Source of the DNA: CBDDBK01 sp965225715
Lineage (GTDB): Bacteria; Bacteroidota; Bacteroidia; Cytophagales; Flammeovirgaceae
NCBI GenBank assembly: GCA_965225715.1
Contig: CBDDBK010000004.1
Span: forward strand, 434,001-498,000
Length of the DNA: 64,000 bases
Direction of reading: 5' to 3'
Part shown: positions 53,301 to 63,600 of the stretch, one piece after another
Numbering within the stretch: position 1 is the stretch's first letter
Layout: the number at the start of each line of letters is the position of its first letter
Position numbers and translations under genes: made by a program
The notes under the pieces: generated by a model
The model's input: only the letters and a program-made list of their open reading frames with translations
Database searches by the model: none
Told to the model about the DNA's origin: nothing

Positions 53301-54863
53301 TCTGAATTAGGCGGTGAAATAATCGGAGAAGTTAGGCTCAAAGGTGCAATAAATGATTTGTTTATCGAAGGTGAAGCCCATGTTTTAGATGCCCAATTAA
53401 AACTTAATGAACTTAATACGATCTACACGTTAAGTGATAAAATTTCTTTTAAAGATAATGGTGTTTATTTCGATAATATTATTATAGAAGATGAAAATAA
53501 AAAAGAAGCTCTTTTAAATGGAAGTATTAAACACAATAATTTCAAAGAACTAACATATAATTTGTCAGTTGATTTAAGAGAGTTTATTGTGATGAATATA
53601 TCCGAAAATCCTGATGCTTTATACTACGGCTTGGCAACTATGACCGGCTTTTTAAATATTCAAACCAATCAAAATCAGATTATTGAAATAGATCTGATGG
53701 GTTATACCGATAAAGGCACCCATATTTTTTTTCCTTTTAATAACAGTAGTCTTAGTCAAGCAAATGCTTTAGAACAAACTTATATTACTTTTTTAAAAAA
53801 CCCAAATGATTTTGAGACCACAAAAAAAATCCAAGATAGTTTAGATGTTATTGAACAATCTCAATTTTTTACACTTAATATGGATATTGAAGTTACGCCA
53901 TATGCTAATGTTCAAATGATTTTTGATCAAAAACAAGGGGATATTATAAGAGGACGTGGACGTGGAAATTTGAATATTAATTACGATTCAAAGAAAAAAA
54001 TGACCATGTTCGGAGAAGTTAGTATTGTCGAAGGAGATTATCATTTTACCTTATTAAATATAGTAGATAAAAAATTTATTATTGAACCAGAATCTACTAT
54101 ATCTTGGTCAGGAAATCCATATGATGCTAAACTAAATATTAAGGCAAGCTATAACCAGAGAGCCTCTCTCTTACCCATTTTAGATAATACTAATTTAGGC
54201 GATTTAGCCGAATTTCCAGAGGCAAAAATTCAATATCCTATTAAAGTATTATTGCTTTTAGATGGTTATGTGAGAAAACCAAATATTCATTTTGGAATTG
54301 ATTTTGAAAATTATCCGCTTATTTTTGAAGATGTTATAGAATCTTTTAAACACCAAGTTGCCGTAAATCCTCAAGAACGAAATAAACAAGTTTTTAGTCT
54401 TATTGCTTTAAAACGTTTTGCAGAACTCAATAAATTTAGCATCACCCAAAGTGCTGCCAAATTGGTAACTGAACTTTTTAGTAATCAATTTAGCTATTGG
54501 GCTTCTCAAGTAGACCCAAATTTAGAAATTAATATTAATATCGAAAATGATGAACAAGATGCCTTAGATAATCTTCAATTAAGTATCTCATATTCTTTTT
54601 TTAATGGACGAGTGCGGGTCAGCCATGATAACATTCAAAACTTTGAAGAAAATAGAGAAGATAATAGCAATAACAATATTATAGGTGATTGGATGGTGGA
54701 GTATTCATTCTTACAAAAAGGAAATTTAAAACTTAAAATGTATCATCAACAAAGTAATAAATCAAGTGCTAATTTTACTATTCAAAACGGAAGTAAAACA
54801 GGTTTTAGCATACTCTATACCGAAAAAGCTAGCTCTTTTAAAGATTTATTCAAGAAAAAATAA
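50349..54863 (+). CDS. tamB: TamB-like translocation/assembly module protein
   Basis: A very large (1504-residue) AsmA/TamB-type bridge protein carrying phospholipids or aiding outer-membrane assembly between the inner and outer membranes. One N-terminal membrane helix (about 25-47, IFKAIAICFFGLIVLFLAF) is followed by a long run of amphipathic beta strands forming the periplasmic groove. The C-terminal DUF490/TamB domain is at about 1050-1500 and includes IRGRGRGNLNINYDSKKKMTMFGEVSIVEGDYHFTLLN, KVLLLLDGYVRKPNIHFGIDFEN and QVFSLIALKRF. In Bacteroidota a BamA-like TamL/TamA gene is often adjacent; none is present here. A strong terminator follows. Confidence 0.9.
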   Translation: MQNHVLIYFEQYKQLRSNYLKGIKVIFKAIAICFFGLIVLFLAFQSTFLQKQTVLSISKWINKHTNYQIHVDGINFNIFNSLYIDNLTIHDKDSLPLLTAETVYLDFSWLNFVSPGALIINTFDLENAHFYLTYSDSNSNVNEFSRQFGSLIQKVNSREIQTLTLTDKKLSKSKPKNILIKDISINNGFFHYCNNSEIKSDSLFSFNNLNIWIKKSKLKNLKVKNGKIDFELLSLEGQELFKKFGIKNFSSKFSYSDSAMTFSKVKIKAINHYLRADYINFSYKNPIQLAYVDSFDLEINIQESYLSLAHLDWIYTPLKNFEDTIVLKGNLSKKQKAIALKNIDLLFGQDSKAHITEFTSDDYRFWTVADYKASELDLKTNKTDIEIYLPKDYLHPELTHFDLQTDFDKNAETLILKGKLNTNLAKLGFQGQMLHNHYNLDIETEHVYVSSILKLKNFPFTLQSSKINLKGRDLNYSLSVDSVKIQADSLTLMARAFKNINIALAYDQKIIYTDYTIHDSKVHLKGRSIIDLNHEHSSHNIQLQHFNWQRLGLLKTPLITKASLIDIETNYFNLKDLYGQITLNNIELFKAETQETIEHLYIDIESDTTLGNKQMYLSSEVLDASIHFDIPSMKHFSYLNQVFENIQNNLLLNPSLKPYKTYSTSPYDMDLVVKLHDINSLINFFTLPIRISKESKFELDMTLGDLSHFYFNLKTDSLSYENFTACGLDIKANLAQKYNGQFNTFLTLKSQKQIYKNFINDKMDINLHNRLDKHIFTLSTKNTLTNTVLNLSGQINLLDSNTSHIHFQDDSYFYFLDTTWTINKNNRIVLTQDSLSIEDLDLTLDKQAISLSANLSHKLTDYLRLTANKLDCGVIGEYMNKDFTGLLNFDFLLYTPYENPSFSIKTLISEPTFQGIIFDTLLIESKRLKNKTFDLFGYLAKDQNNIVDVRGKYTFDQALPFLDLDMIFRHLPVHVMEPFVNKYVSELGGEIIGEVRLKGAINDLFIEGEAHVLDAQLKLNELNTIYTLSDKISFKDNGVYFDNIIIEDENKKEALLNGSIKHNNFKELTYNLSVDLREFIVMNISENPDALYYGLATMTGFLNIQTNQNQIIEIDLMGYTDKGTHIFFPFNNSSLSQANALEQTYITFLKNPNDFETTKKIQDSLDVIEQSQFFTLNMDIEVTPYANVQMIFDQKQGDIIRGRGRGNLNINYDSKKKMTMFGEVSIVEGDYHFTLLNIVDKKFIIEPESTISWSGNPYDAKLNIKASYNQRASLLPILDNTNLGDLAEFPEAKIQYPIKVLLLLDGYVRKPNIHFGIDFENYPLIFEDVIESFKHQVAVNPQERNKQVFSLIALKRFAELNKFSITQSAAKLVTELFSNQFSYWASQVDPNLEININIENDEQDALDNLQLSISYSFFNGRVRVSHDNIQNFEENREDNSNNNIIGDWMVEYSFLQKGNLKLKMYHQQSNKSSANFTIQNGSKTGFSILYTEKASSFKDLFKKK

Positions 54864-54908
54864 TAGACTTGTCTATAATTGATAATCATCAAGTAAATTT
54901 TTATTTTT

Positions 54909-54943
54909 AACAGTATAAATAATTTTATACTGTTATTTTTTAC
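54909..54943 (+). terminator. Rho-independent terminator after tamB
   Basis: AACAGTATAAA pairs perfectly (11 bp) with TTTATACTGTT around the loop TAAT and is followed by ATTTTTT. It lies 46 bases downstream of the tamB stop codon. Confidence 0.85.
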
Positions 54944-55122
54944 TTTTTTTTCCATACAATACATGATTGATAATTAGAAAATTAAACCTTTTAAAAACGA
55001 GATAAAAAAATAGTTTATTTAATATTTTATATCTTCATATTCTTATAAGCAAAAAATTTAGTACTCTTTTTATTCTTTATAGGTCTTAGCAGCCATTTTT
55101 TAAATTTTAAACTTTATTTATC

Positions 55123-57561
55123 ATGAAAAAAATCACTTTTTTTATACTCTTTTTTTTCTTTTTTACAGCAAAAGCGCAAGTTAATACGCAAGATTCTTTG
55201 GCTTTATTAGCTTTTCACGAAAGTGCTGGTGGTAATAGTTGGATCACCACCTGGGATTTAAACGATCCTGTTGGCAGCTGGCATGGAGTAGATACAGCAA
55301 ATGGGCGAGTTGTAGCGCTTGATTTAACTAGTAATTTTCTCATTGGTTTTATTTCACCGGAATTGGGCAACTTAACTGCTTTAACAAGATTAGAATTAGA
55401 TTCAAACTTCTTGGGAAGTTCCATTCCACCGGAGTTGGGCAATTTAACTGCTTTAACAACATTAAATTTAGGTATTAACTTCTTGCAAGGCTCCATTCCA
55501 CCGGAGTTGGGCAATTTAACTGCCTTAACAAATTTAGATTTATCTGGCGATAATCAATTTCCAAGTGAACTTACAGGTTCCATTCCGTCGGAGTTGGGCA
55601 ATTTAAGTGCTTTAACAAATTTAAATTTAAGAAACAATCAACTTACAGGTTCCATTCCTACTGAATTGGGCAATTTAACTGCTTTAGCAAATTTAGAATT
55701 AGCTAACAATCAACTTACGGGTTCCATTCCTACTGAGTTGGGCAATTTAACTGCTTTAACAAGATTAGATTTAGATGAGAATCAATTTACAGATTTACCG
55801 GATTTATCACATTTAGCAGGTATAATGGATGATTTTCGTGTTGAAAATAATTTTTTAGATTTTGAAGACATAGAACCCAATCTGGATAATTTAGCTTCTG
55901 CTTCTAATTATTCGCCTCAAGGACCGGTAAGAGAGGGGAAAATCTATTCTAATGCTTTGGGCACAGATATAGTGCTTTCGGTTGCAGTCAATGGGACGGG
56001 GAATGTATACCAATGGTTTTTCAATGATGTAGCTATAGGAGGAGAAAGTAATTCTAGTCTAAACCTGACCAATATACAAGAAGCTGATTTTGGTTTTTAC
56101 TATTGTCAGATTAGCAATCCCAATGTACCGGGTCTTACCTTGAGGTCTTTGCCTGATATTATTGGCAATCCTTTTCTAAGCGAGATACTAACATCAGATT
56201 ATTATATTCTTTTAAATCTATACAACAACACTAATGGAGCTGGATGGAATACAACTTGGGATTTAGCGTTATCTCCAACAAGCTGGGGCGGGATAACACT
56301 AGAAAATCAAAGAGTAGTAGCTATTGATTTGGCTAATAATAACTTATTGGGAACATTAGCTTCTGATTTAGGTCTTTTAGATAGTTTGCAAACTTTAGAC
56401 TTAGGCACTAATGAGTTGAGTGGCGTCCTTCCGGCAGAACTCGGCAACTTAGCTGCTTTAACAACTTTAGACTTAGGCACTAATGAGTTGAGTGGCGTCC
56501 TTCCGGCAGAACTCGGCAATTTATCTGCTTTAACAACTTTAGATTTAGGCACTAATGAGTTGAGTGGCGCTCTGCCTAATACATTAGCTAACTTGACTAA
56601 CTTACTTAATTTAAAACTGGAAAACAATGCTTTTACCGGTCTATCTGATTTAACTGCCTTAACTCAACTTATTGTTTTTAGTGTTCAAAATAACCAGTTG
56701 GATTTTGGCGATTTACAGCCTAACATCGCAGTACTAACTGTGTACAGTCCTCAAAAACCGGTAAGAGAAGGTGAAAACTATACTTTGCCAAATGGGTCAA
56801 ATTTAATGCTTTCTGTCGATGTAGATGGTACAGGAAATATTTATCAATGGTTTTACAACAGTAATCCTATAGCTAATGCTAGTAATTCCAGTCTTGATTT
56901 AATGGACCTTCAAGCTGAAGAGTCCGGTCTTTATTATTGTGAAATTAACAATCCCAATGTACCGAGTTTGATTTTAACCTCTTCAGCAGATACTTTAACG
57001 GTAGTGCCTAATGCAGCTCCGACAGGCATAGCCCTTTCGAACAACAGTATAGAAGAAAATTTAGCTATAGGAACTTTAATAGGTCTTCTTTCCACAACAG
57101 ATTCTAATCCAACTGATGAGCATACCTATACAATTTCTGATAATACCAATTTTCAAATCAGTGCGGATAGTTTATACGCTAATATTTCCTTTGATTATGA
57201 AACAATAGAAAGCTATAATTTAACAGTAACAAGTACAGACTTAGGGGGTTTAACCTATTCGGATGATTTGATTATCAGCATTGTAGACGTTGATGATGAT
57301 TTGGTGACAGCTATCGAGGATGTTTTTACTCAAACTGAAATCGTATTGTATCCGAATCCAAGCACAAATTTTTTACATATAAGGGGCTTGAAAAAGATAG
57401 GGGTCGTGGAACTTCTATTTTATAACCTTCAAGGTCAAATAGTAAAGGAATACAGTGAGATTCAAGATGTTTATGATGTTAGCGATTTGCCTAAGGGTTT
57501 CTATATAGCGCTTATCAAAACGTTAAATTTTGAAAAAACCATTAATTTTATTATCAACTAA
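55123..57561 (+). CDS. LRR / Ig-like / cadherin-like surface protein with T9SS sorting domain, copy 1
   Basis: An 812-residue surface protein. A signal peptide (FILFFFFFTAKAQ) leads to an N-terminal cap (DSLALLAFHESAGG, WHGVD). Block 1 has six 24-residue leucine-rich repeats of the plant-like type (LTGSIPxELGNLTALTxL). Then come an Ig-like domain (PVREGKIYS, FYYCQISNPNVPG), a second cap and four more LRRs, and a second Ig-like domain. A cadherin-like domain (APTGIALSNNSIEEN) and a type IX C-terminal sorting domain (VLYPNPSTNFLHIRG, then KGFYIALIK) close the protein. The sorting domain implies export across the outer membrane and anchoring by the T9SS; no T9SS machinery gene lies in the window. 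A role in adhesion or ligand binding is inferred. Confidence 0.9.
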   Translation: MKKITFFILFFFFFTAKAQVNTQDSLALLAFHESAGGNSWITTWDLNDPVGSWHGVDTANGRVVALDLTSNFLIGFISPELGNLTALTRLELDSNFLGSSIPPELGNLTALTTLNLGINFLQGSIPPELGNLTALTNLDLSGDNQFPSELTGSIPSELGNLSALTNLNLRNNQLTGSIPTELGNLTALANLELANNQLTGSIPTELGNLTALTRLDLDENQFTDLPDLSHLAGIMDDFRVENNFLDFEDIEPNLDNLASASNYSPQGPVREGKIYSNALGTDIVLSVAVNGTGNVYQWFFNDVAIGGESNSSLNLTNIQEADFGFYYCQISNPNVPGLTLRSLPDIIGNPFLSEILTSDYYILLNLYNNTNGAGWNTTWDLALSPTSWGGITLENQRVVAIDLANNNLLGTLASDLGLLDSLQTLDLGTNELSGVLPAELGNLAALTTLDLGTNELSGVLPAELGNLSALTTLDLGTNELSGALPNTLANLTNLLNLKLENNAFTGLSDLTALTQLIVFSVQNNQLDFGDLQPNIAVLTVYSPQKPVREGENYTLPNGSNLMLSVDVDGTGNIYQWFYNSNPIANASNSSLDLMDLQAEESGLYYCEINNPNVPSLILTSSADTLTVVPNAAPTGIALSNNSIEENLAIGTLIGLLSTTDSNPTDEHTYTISDNTNFQISADSLYANISFDYETIESYNLTVTSTDLGGLTYSDDLIISIVDVDDDLVTAIEDVFTQTEIVLYPNPSTNFLHIRGLKKIGVVELLFYNLQGQIVKEYSEIQDVYDVSDLPKGFYIALIKTLNFEKTINFIIN

Positions 57562-57670
57562 ATTTATAATATTAGATAGAGTCTCATAAAATAATTTTAT
57601 TTTTATAATTACTCTTTTTATTCTTTATAGGTTTTAGCTGCCATTTTTTAAATTTTAAACTTTATTTATC

Positions 57671-60532
57671 ATGAAAAAAATCACTTTTTTTATACTCTTT
57701 TTTTCCTTCTTTACAGCAAAAGCGCAAGTTAATACGCAAGATTCTTTAGCTTTATTGGCTTTGTACAACAGTACTGACGGTGCTAACTGGACCACCACCT
57801 GGAATTTAAACAATCCTGTTGGCAGCTGGCATGGAGTCACTACAACAAATGGGCGAGTTGTAGAGCTTGATTTTTTTTTTAATAATCTCAATGGTTCCAT
57901 TCCGTCGGAGTTGGGCAATCTAACTGCTTTAACAAGTTTAAGTTTATCTCTCAATGACCTTACAGGTTCCATTCCGTCGGAGTTGGGCAATTTAACTGCT
58001 TTAACAAATTTAAATTTATCTATCAATCTACTTACAGGTTCCATTCCGTCGGAGTTGGGCAATCTAACTGCTTTAACAAATTTAAGTTTATCTCTCAATG
58101 ACCTTACAGGTTCCATTCCGTCGGAGTTGGGCAATTTAACTGCTTTAACAAATTTAAATTTATCTTTCAATGACCTTACAGGTTCCATTCCGTCGGAGTT
58201 GGGCAATCTAACTGCTTTAACAAGTTTAAATTTATCTGATAATCAACTTACAGGTTCCATTCCTACTGAGTTGGGCAATCTAACTGCTTTAACATTTTTA
58301 AATTTACAGGATAATCAACTTACAGGTTCCATTCCTACTGAGTTGGGCAATTTAACTGCTTTAATAGATTTATATTTACAGGACAATCAACTTACAGGTT
58401 CCATTCCTACTGAGTTGGGCAATTTAACTGCTTTAATAGATTTATATTTACAGGACAATCAACTTACAGGTTCCATTCCTACTGAATTGGGCAATCTAAC
58501 TGCTTTAACATTTTTAAATTTAAATGACAATCAACTTACAGGTTCCATTCCTACTGAATTGGGCAATCTAACTGCTTTAACAAATGTAGATTTATCTCTC
58601 AATCTACTTACAGGTTCCATTCCATCGGAGTTGGGCAATTTAAGTGCTTTAACAAATTTAGATTTATCTGATAATCAATTTACAGGTTCCATTCTGTCGG
58701 AGTTGGGCAATTTAACTGCTTTAACAAGTTTAAATTTAAATGACAATCAACTTACAGATTTACCGGATTTATCACATATAACAGGCTTAAATGGAAGTAC
58801 TAATTTTCAGGTTCAAAATAATTTTTTAGATTTTGAAGACATAGAACCAAATCGGGCTAATTTAGCTTCTGCTTCTAATTATTCGCCTCAAGGACCGGTA
58901 AGAGAAGGGCAAATTTATTCTAATCCTTTGGGCACAGATATAGTGCTTTCGGTTGCAGTCAATGGGACGGGGAATGTATACCAATGGTTTTTAAATGGTG
59001 TAGCTATAGGAGGAGAAAATAATTCTAGTCTAAACCTGACCAACATACAAGAAGCCAATTTTGGTCTTTACTATTGTGAAATTACCAATCCCAATGTACC
59101 CGGTCTTACCTTGAGGTCTTTGCCTGATATTATTGGCAATCCTTTTCTAAGCGAGATACTAACATCAGATTATTATATTCTCTTAAATCTATACAACAGC
59201 ACTAATGGAGCTGGATGGAATACAACTTGGGATTTATTACTATCTCCAACAAACTGGGACGGGATAACACTAGAAAATCAAAGAGTAGTAGCTATTGATT
59301 TGGCTAATAATAACTTATTGGGAACATTAGCTTCTGATTTAGGTCTTTTAGATAGTTTGCAAACTTTAGACTTAGGCACTAATGAGTTGAGTGGCGTCCT
59401 TCCGGCAGAACTCGGCAACTTAGCTGCTTTAACAACTTTAGACTTAGGCACTAATGAGTTGAGTGGCGTCCTTCCGGCAGAACTCGGCAATTTATCTGCT
59501 TTAACAACTTTAGATTTAGGCACTAATGAGTTGAGTGGCGCTCTGCCTAATACATTAGCTAACTTGACTAACTTACTTAATTTAAAACTGGAAAACAATG
59601 CTTTTACCGGTCTATCTGATTTAACTGCCTTAACTCAACTTATTGTTTTTAGTGTTCAAAATAACCAGTTGGATTTTGGCGATTTACAGCCTAACATCGC
59701 AGTACTAACTGTGTATAGTCCTCAAAAACCGGTAAGAGAAGGCGAAAACTATACTTTGGTAAGTGGGTCAAATTTAATGCTTTCTGTCGATGTAGATGGT
59801 ACAGGAAATATTTATCAATGGTTTTATAATAGTAATCCTATAGCTAATGCTAGTAATTCCAGTCTTGATTTAATGGACCTTCAAACTGAAGAGTCCGGTC
59901 TTTATTATTGTGAGATTAGCAATCCCAATGTACCGAGTTTGATTTTAACTTCTTTACCAGATAATTTAACGGTAGTGCCTAATGCAGCTCCGACAGGCAT
60001 AGCCCTTTCGAACAACAGTATAGAAGAAAATTTAGCTATAGGAACTTTAATAGGTCTTCTTTCCACAACAGATTCTAATCCAACTGATGAGCATACCTAT
60101 ACAATTTCTGATAATACCAATTTTCAAATCAGTGCGGATAGTTTATACGCTAATATTTCCTTTGATTATGAAACAATAGAAAGCTATAATTTAACAGTAA
60201 CAAGTACAGACTTAGGGGGTTTAACCTATTCGGATGATTTGATTATCAGCATTGTAGACGTTGATGATGATTTGGTGACAGCTATCGAGGATGTTTTTAC
60301 TCAAACTGAAATCGTATTGTATCCGAATCCAAGCACAAATTTTTTACATATAAGGGGCTTGAAAAAGATAGGGGTCGTGGAACTTCTATTTTATAACCTT
60401 CAAGGTCAAATAGTAAAGGAATACAGTGAGATTCAAGATGTTTATGATGTTAGCGATTTGCCTAAGGGTTTCTATATAGCGCTTATCAAAACGTTAAATT
60501 TTGAAAAAACCATTAATTTTATTATCAACTAA
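57671..60532 (+). CDS. LRR / Ig-like / cadherin-like surface protein with T9SS sorting domain, copy 2
   Basis: A 953-residue tandem paralogue with the same domain order as the gene at 55123. LRR block 1 is expanded to twelve 24-residue units; block 2 keeps four. From the second cap to the stop codon its DNA is almost identical to copy 1 (56160-57561 against 59130-60532), with differences in only a few codons such as LVSGSNL for LPNGSNL. That indicates recent duplication or gene conversion. The upstream 80 bases (TATAGGTTTTAGCTGCCATT to the ATG) are also shared. It is intact, with a full sorting domain. Confidence 0.9.
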   Translation: MKKITFFILFFSFFTAKAQVNTQDSLALLALYNSTDGANWTTTWNLNNPVGSWHGVTTTNGRVVELDFFFNNLNGSIPSELGNLTALTSLSLSLNDLTGSIPSELGNLTALTNLNLSINLLTGSIPSELGNLTALTNLSLSLNDLTGSIPSELGNLTALTNLNLSFNDLTGSIPSELGNLTALTSLNLSDNQLTGSIPTELGNLTALTFLNLQDNQLTGSIPTELGNLTALIDLYLQDNQLTGSIPTELGNLTALIDLYLQDNQLTGSIPTELGNLTALTFLNLNDNQLTGSIPTELGNLTALTNVDLSLNLLTGSIPSELGNLSALTNLDLSDNQFTGSILSELGNLTALTSLNLNDNQLTDLPDLSHITGLNGSTNFQVQNNFLDFEDIEPNRANLASASNYSPQGPVREGQIYSNPLGTDIVLSVAVNGTGNVYQWFLNGVAIGGENNSSLNLTNIQEANFGLYYCEITNPNVPGLTLRSLPDIIGNPFLSEILTSDYYILLNLYNSTNGAGWNTTWDLLLSPTNWDGITLENQRVVAIDLANNNLLGTLASDLGLLDSLQTLDLGTNELSGVLPAELGNLAALTTLDLGTNELSGVLPAELGNLSALTTLDLGTNELSGALPNTLANLTNLLNLKLENNAFTGLSDLTALTQLIVFSVQNNQLDFGDLQPNIAVLTVYSPQKPVREGENYTLVSGSNLMLSVDVDGTGNIYQWFYNSNPIANASNSSLDLMDLQTEESGLYYCEISNPNVPSLILTSLPDNLTVVPNAAPTGIALSNNSIEENLAIGTLIGLLSTTDSNPTDEHTYTISDNTNFQISADSLYANISFDYETIESYNLTVTSTDLGGLTYSDDLIISIVDVDDDLVTAIEDVFTQTEIVLYPNPSTNFLHIRGLKKIGVVELLFYNLQGQIVKEYSEIQDVYDVSDLPKGFYIALIKTLNFEKTINFIIN
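57876..58760 (+). repeat. 72-bp in-frame LRR repeat array in copy 2
   Basis: Twelve consecutive units with the shared core GGTTCCATTCC, GAGTTGGGCAAT and CTGCTTTAACA, period exactly 72 bases. Several neighbouring units are identical over their whole length (for example the two IDLYLQDN units), a sign of very recent expansion. A parallel array of about thirteen units lies at 60860-61800 in copy 3. Confidence 0.85.
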
Positions 60533-60641
60533 ATTTTTAATATTAGATAGAGTCTCATAAAATAATTTTATTTTTATAATTACTCTTTTTATTCTTTATA
60601 GGTTTTAGCTGCCATTTTTTAAATTTTAAACTTTATTTATC

Positions 60642-63600
60642 ATGAAAAAAATCACTTTTTTTATACTCTTTTTTTCCTTTTTTACAGCAAAAGCGCAAGT
60701 TAATACCCAAGATTCTTTAGCTTTATTAGCTTTATACAACAGTACTAACGGTGCTAACTGGACCACCACCTGGAATTTAAACAATCCTGTTGGCAGCTGG
60801 CATGGAGTCACTACAACAAATGGGCGAGTTGTAGAGCTTGATTTAAGGTTTAATAATCTCAATGGTTCCATTCCTACTGAATTGGGCAATTTAACTGCTT
60901 TAACAAATTTAAATTTATCTGAGAATCTACTTACAGGTTCCATTCCACAAGAGTTGGGCAATCTAACTGCTTTAACAAATGTAGATTTATCTATCAATGA
61001 CCTTACAGGTTCCATTCTATCGGAGTTGGGCAATTTAAGTGCTTTAACAAGTTTAAATTTATCTTTCAATGACCTTACCGGTTCTATTCTACCGGAGTTG
61101 GGCAATTTAACTGCTTTAACAACTTTAGACTTAGCTAGCAATGACCTTACAGGTTCCATTCCGTTGGAGTTGGGCAATCTAACTGCTTTAACAACTTTAG
61201 ACTTAAGTAACAATGACTTTACAGGTTCCATTCCGTTGGAGTTGGGCAATCTAACTGCTTTAACAACTTTAGACTTAGCTAGCAATGACCTTACAGGTTC
61301 CATTCCGTTGGAGTTGGGCAATCTAACTGCTTTAACAACTTTAGACTTAGCTAACAATGACCTTACAGGTTCCATTCCGTCGGAGTTGGGCAATCTAACT
61401 GCTTTAACAAATTTAGAATTAGCTAACAATGACCTTACAGGTTCCATTCCGTTGGAGTTGGGCAATCTAACTGCTTTAACAACTTTAGACTTAGATAACA
61501 ATGACCTTACAGGTTCCATTCCGTCGGAGTTGGGCAATTTAACTGCTTTAACAACTTTAGACTTAGATAACAATCAACTTACAGGTTCCATTCCATCGGA
61601 GTTGGGCAATTTAACTGCTTTAACAACTTTAGACTTAGATAACAATGACCTTACAGGTTCCATTCCATCGGAGTTGGGCAATTTAACTGCTTTAACAAAT
61701 TTAGAATTAGCTAACAATGACCTTACAGGTTCCATTCCGTCGGAGTTGGGCAATTTAACCAATTTGAAAAAGCTATTTTTAAATGACAATCAACTTACAG
61801 ATTTACCGGATTTATCACATATAACAGGCTTAAATGGAAGTACTGATTTTCAGGTTCAAAATAATTTTTTAGATTTTGAAGATATAGAACCCAATCGGAC
61901 TAATTTGCTTTTTGCTTCTAATTATTCGCCTCAAGGTCCGGTAAGAGAAGGGGATTTTTATTCTAATCCTATAGGTACAGATATAGTTCTTTCGGTTGCA
62001 GTCAATGGGACGGGGAACGTATACCAATGGTTTTTTAATGGTGTAGCTATAGCAGGGGCTAGTGCTTCTAGTCTAAACCTGACCAACATACAAGAAGCCG
62101 ATTTTGGTTCTTACTATTGTCAGATTAGCAATCCCAATGTATCGGGTCTTATTCTGAGGTCTTTATCTGATGTTGTTGGCAATCCCTTTTCAAGCGATAT
62201 AGTAACATCAGATTTTTTCATTCTCTTAAATCTATACAACAGCACTGATGGAGCTGGATGGAATACAACTTGGGATTTATTACTATCTCCAACAAACTGG
62301 GGCGGGATAACATTAGAAAATCAAAGAGTAGTAGCTATTGATTTGGCTAATAATAACTTATCTGGAACATTAGCTTCTGATTTAGGTCTTTTAGATAGTT
62401 TGCAAACTTTAGACTTAGGCACTAATGAGTTGAGTGGCGCTATTCCGGCAGAACTCGGCAATTTAGCTGCTTTAACAAGATTAGAATTAAATAACAATCA
62501 ACTTACAGGTTCCATTCCTACTGAATTGGGCAATTTAGCTGCTTTAACAACTTTAGACTTAGGCACTAATGAGTTGAGTGGCGCTATTCCGGCAGAACTC
62601 GGCAATTTAGCTGCTTTAACAAGATTAGAATTAAATAACAATCAACTTACAGGTTCCATTCCTACTGAGTTGGGCAATTTAACCAATTTGCAAAACTTAT
62701 TGTTATCTGGTAATGAACTTACAGGTTCCATTCCTACTGAATTGGGCAATTTAACCAATTTGCAAAACTTATTGTTATCTGGTAATGAACTTACAGGTTC
62801 CATTCCTACTGAATTGGGCAACTTAGCTGCTTTAACAACTTTAGATTTAGGCACTAATGAGTTGAGTGGCGCTCTGCCTAATACATTAGCTAACTTGACT
62901 AACTTACTTAATTTAAAACTGGAAAACAATGCTTTTACCGGTCTATCTGATTTAACTGCCTTAACTCAACTTGTTGTTTTTAGTGTTCAAAATAACCAGT
63001 TGGATTTTGGCGATTTACAGCCTAACATCGCAGTACTAACTGTGTACAGTCCTCAAAAACCGGTAAGAGAAGGTGAAAACTATACTTTGCCAAGTGGGTC
63101 AAATTTAATGCTTTCTGTCGATGTAGGCGGTACAGGAAATCGTTATCAATGGTTTTACAACAGTAATTTTATAGCTAATCCTAGTAATTCCAGTCTTGAT
63201 TTAATGGACCTTCAAGCTGAAGAGTCCGGTCTTTATTATTGTGAAATTAACAATCCCAATGTACCGAGTTTGATTTTTAACCTCTTCAGCAGATACTTTA
63301 AAGGTAGTGCCTAATGCAGCTCCGACAGGCATAGCCCTTTCGAACAACAGCATAGAAGAAAACTTAGCTATAGGAACTTTAATAGGTCTTTTTTCCACAA
63401 CAGACGCTAATCCAACTGATAAGCATACCTATACAATTTCTGATAACACCAATTTTAGAATCAGTGCGGATAGTTTATACGCTAATATTTCCTTTGATTA
63501 TGAAACAATAGAAAGCTATAATTTAACAGTAACAAGTACAGATTTAGGAGGGTTAACCTATTCGGATGATTTGATTATTAGCATTATAGATGGTGATGAT

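Noticed and set aside
57655..58206. Long minus-strand frames across the LRR arrays (also 60626-61573, 56307-56627, 59278-59598)
   Set aside because: They mirror the 72-bp in-frame LRR repeats and end at gene boundaries; the plus-strand genes have signal peptides and sorting domains.
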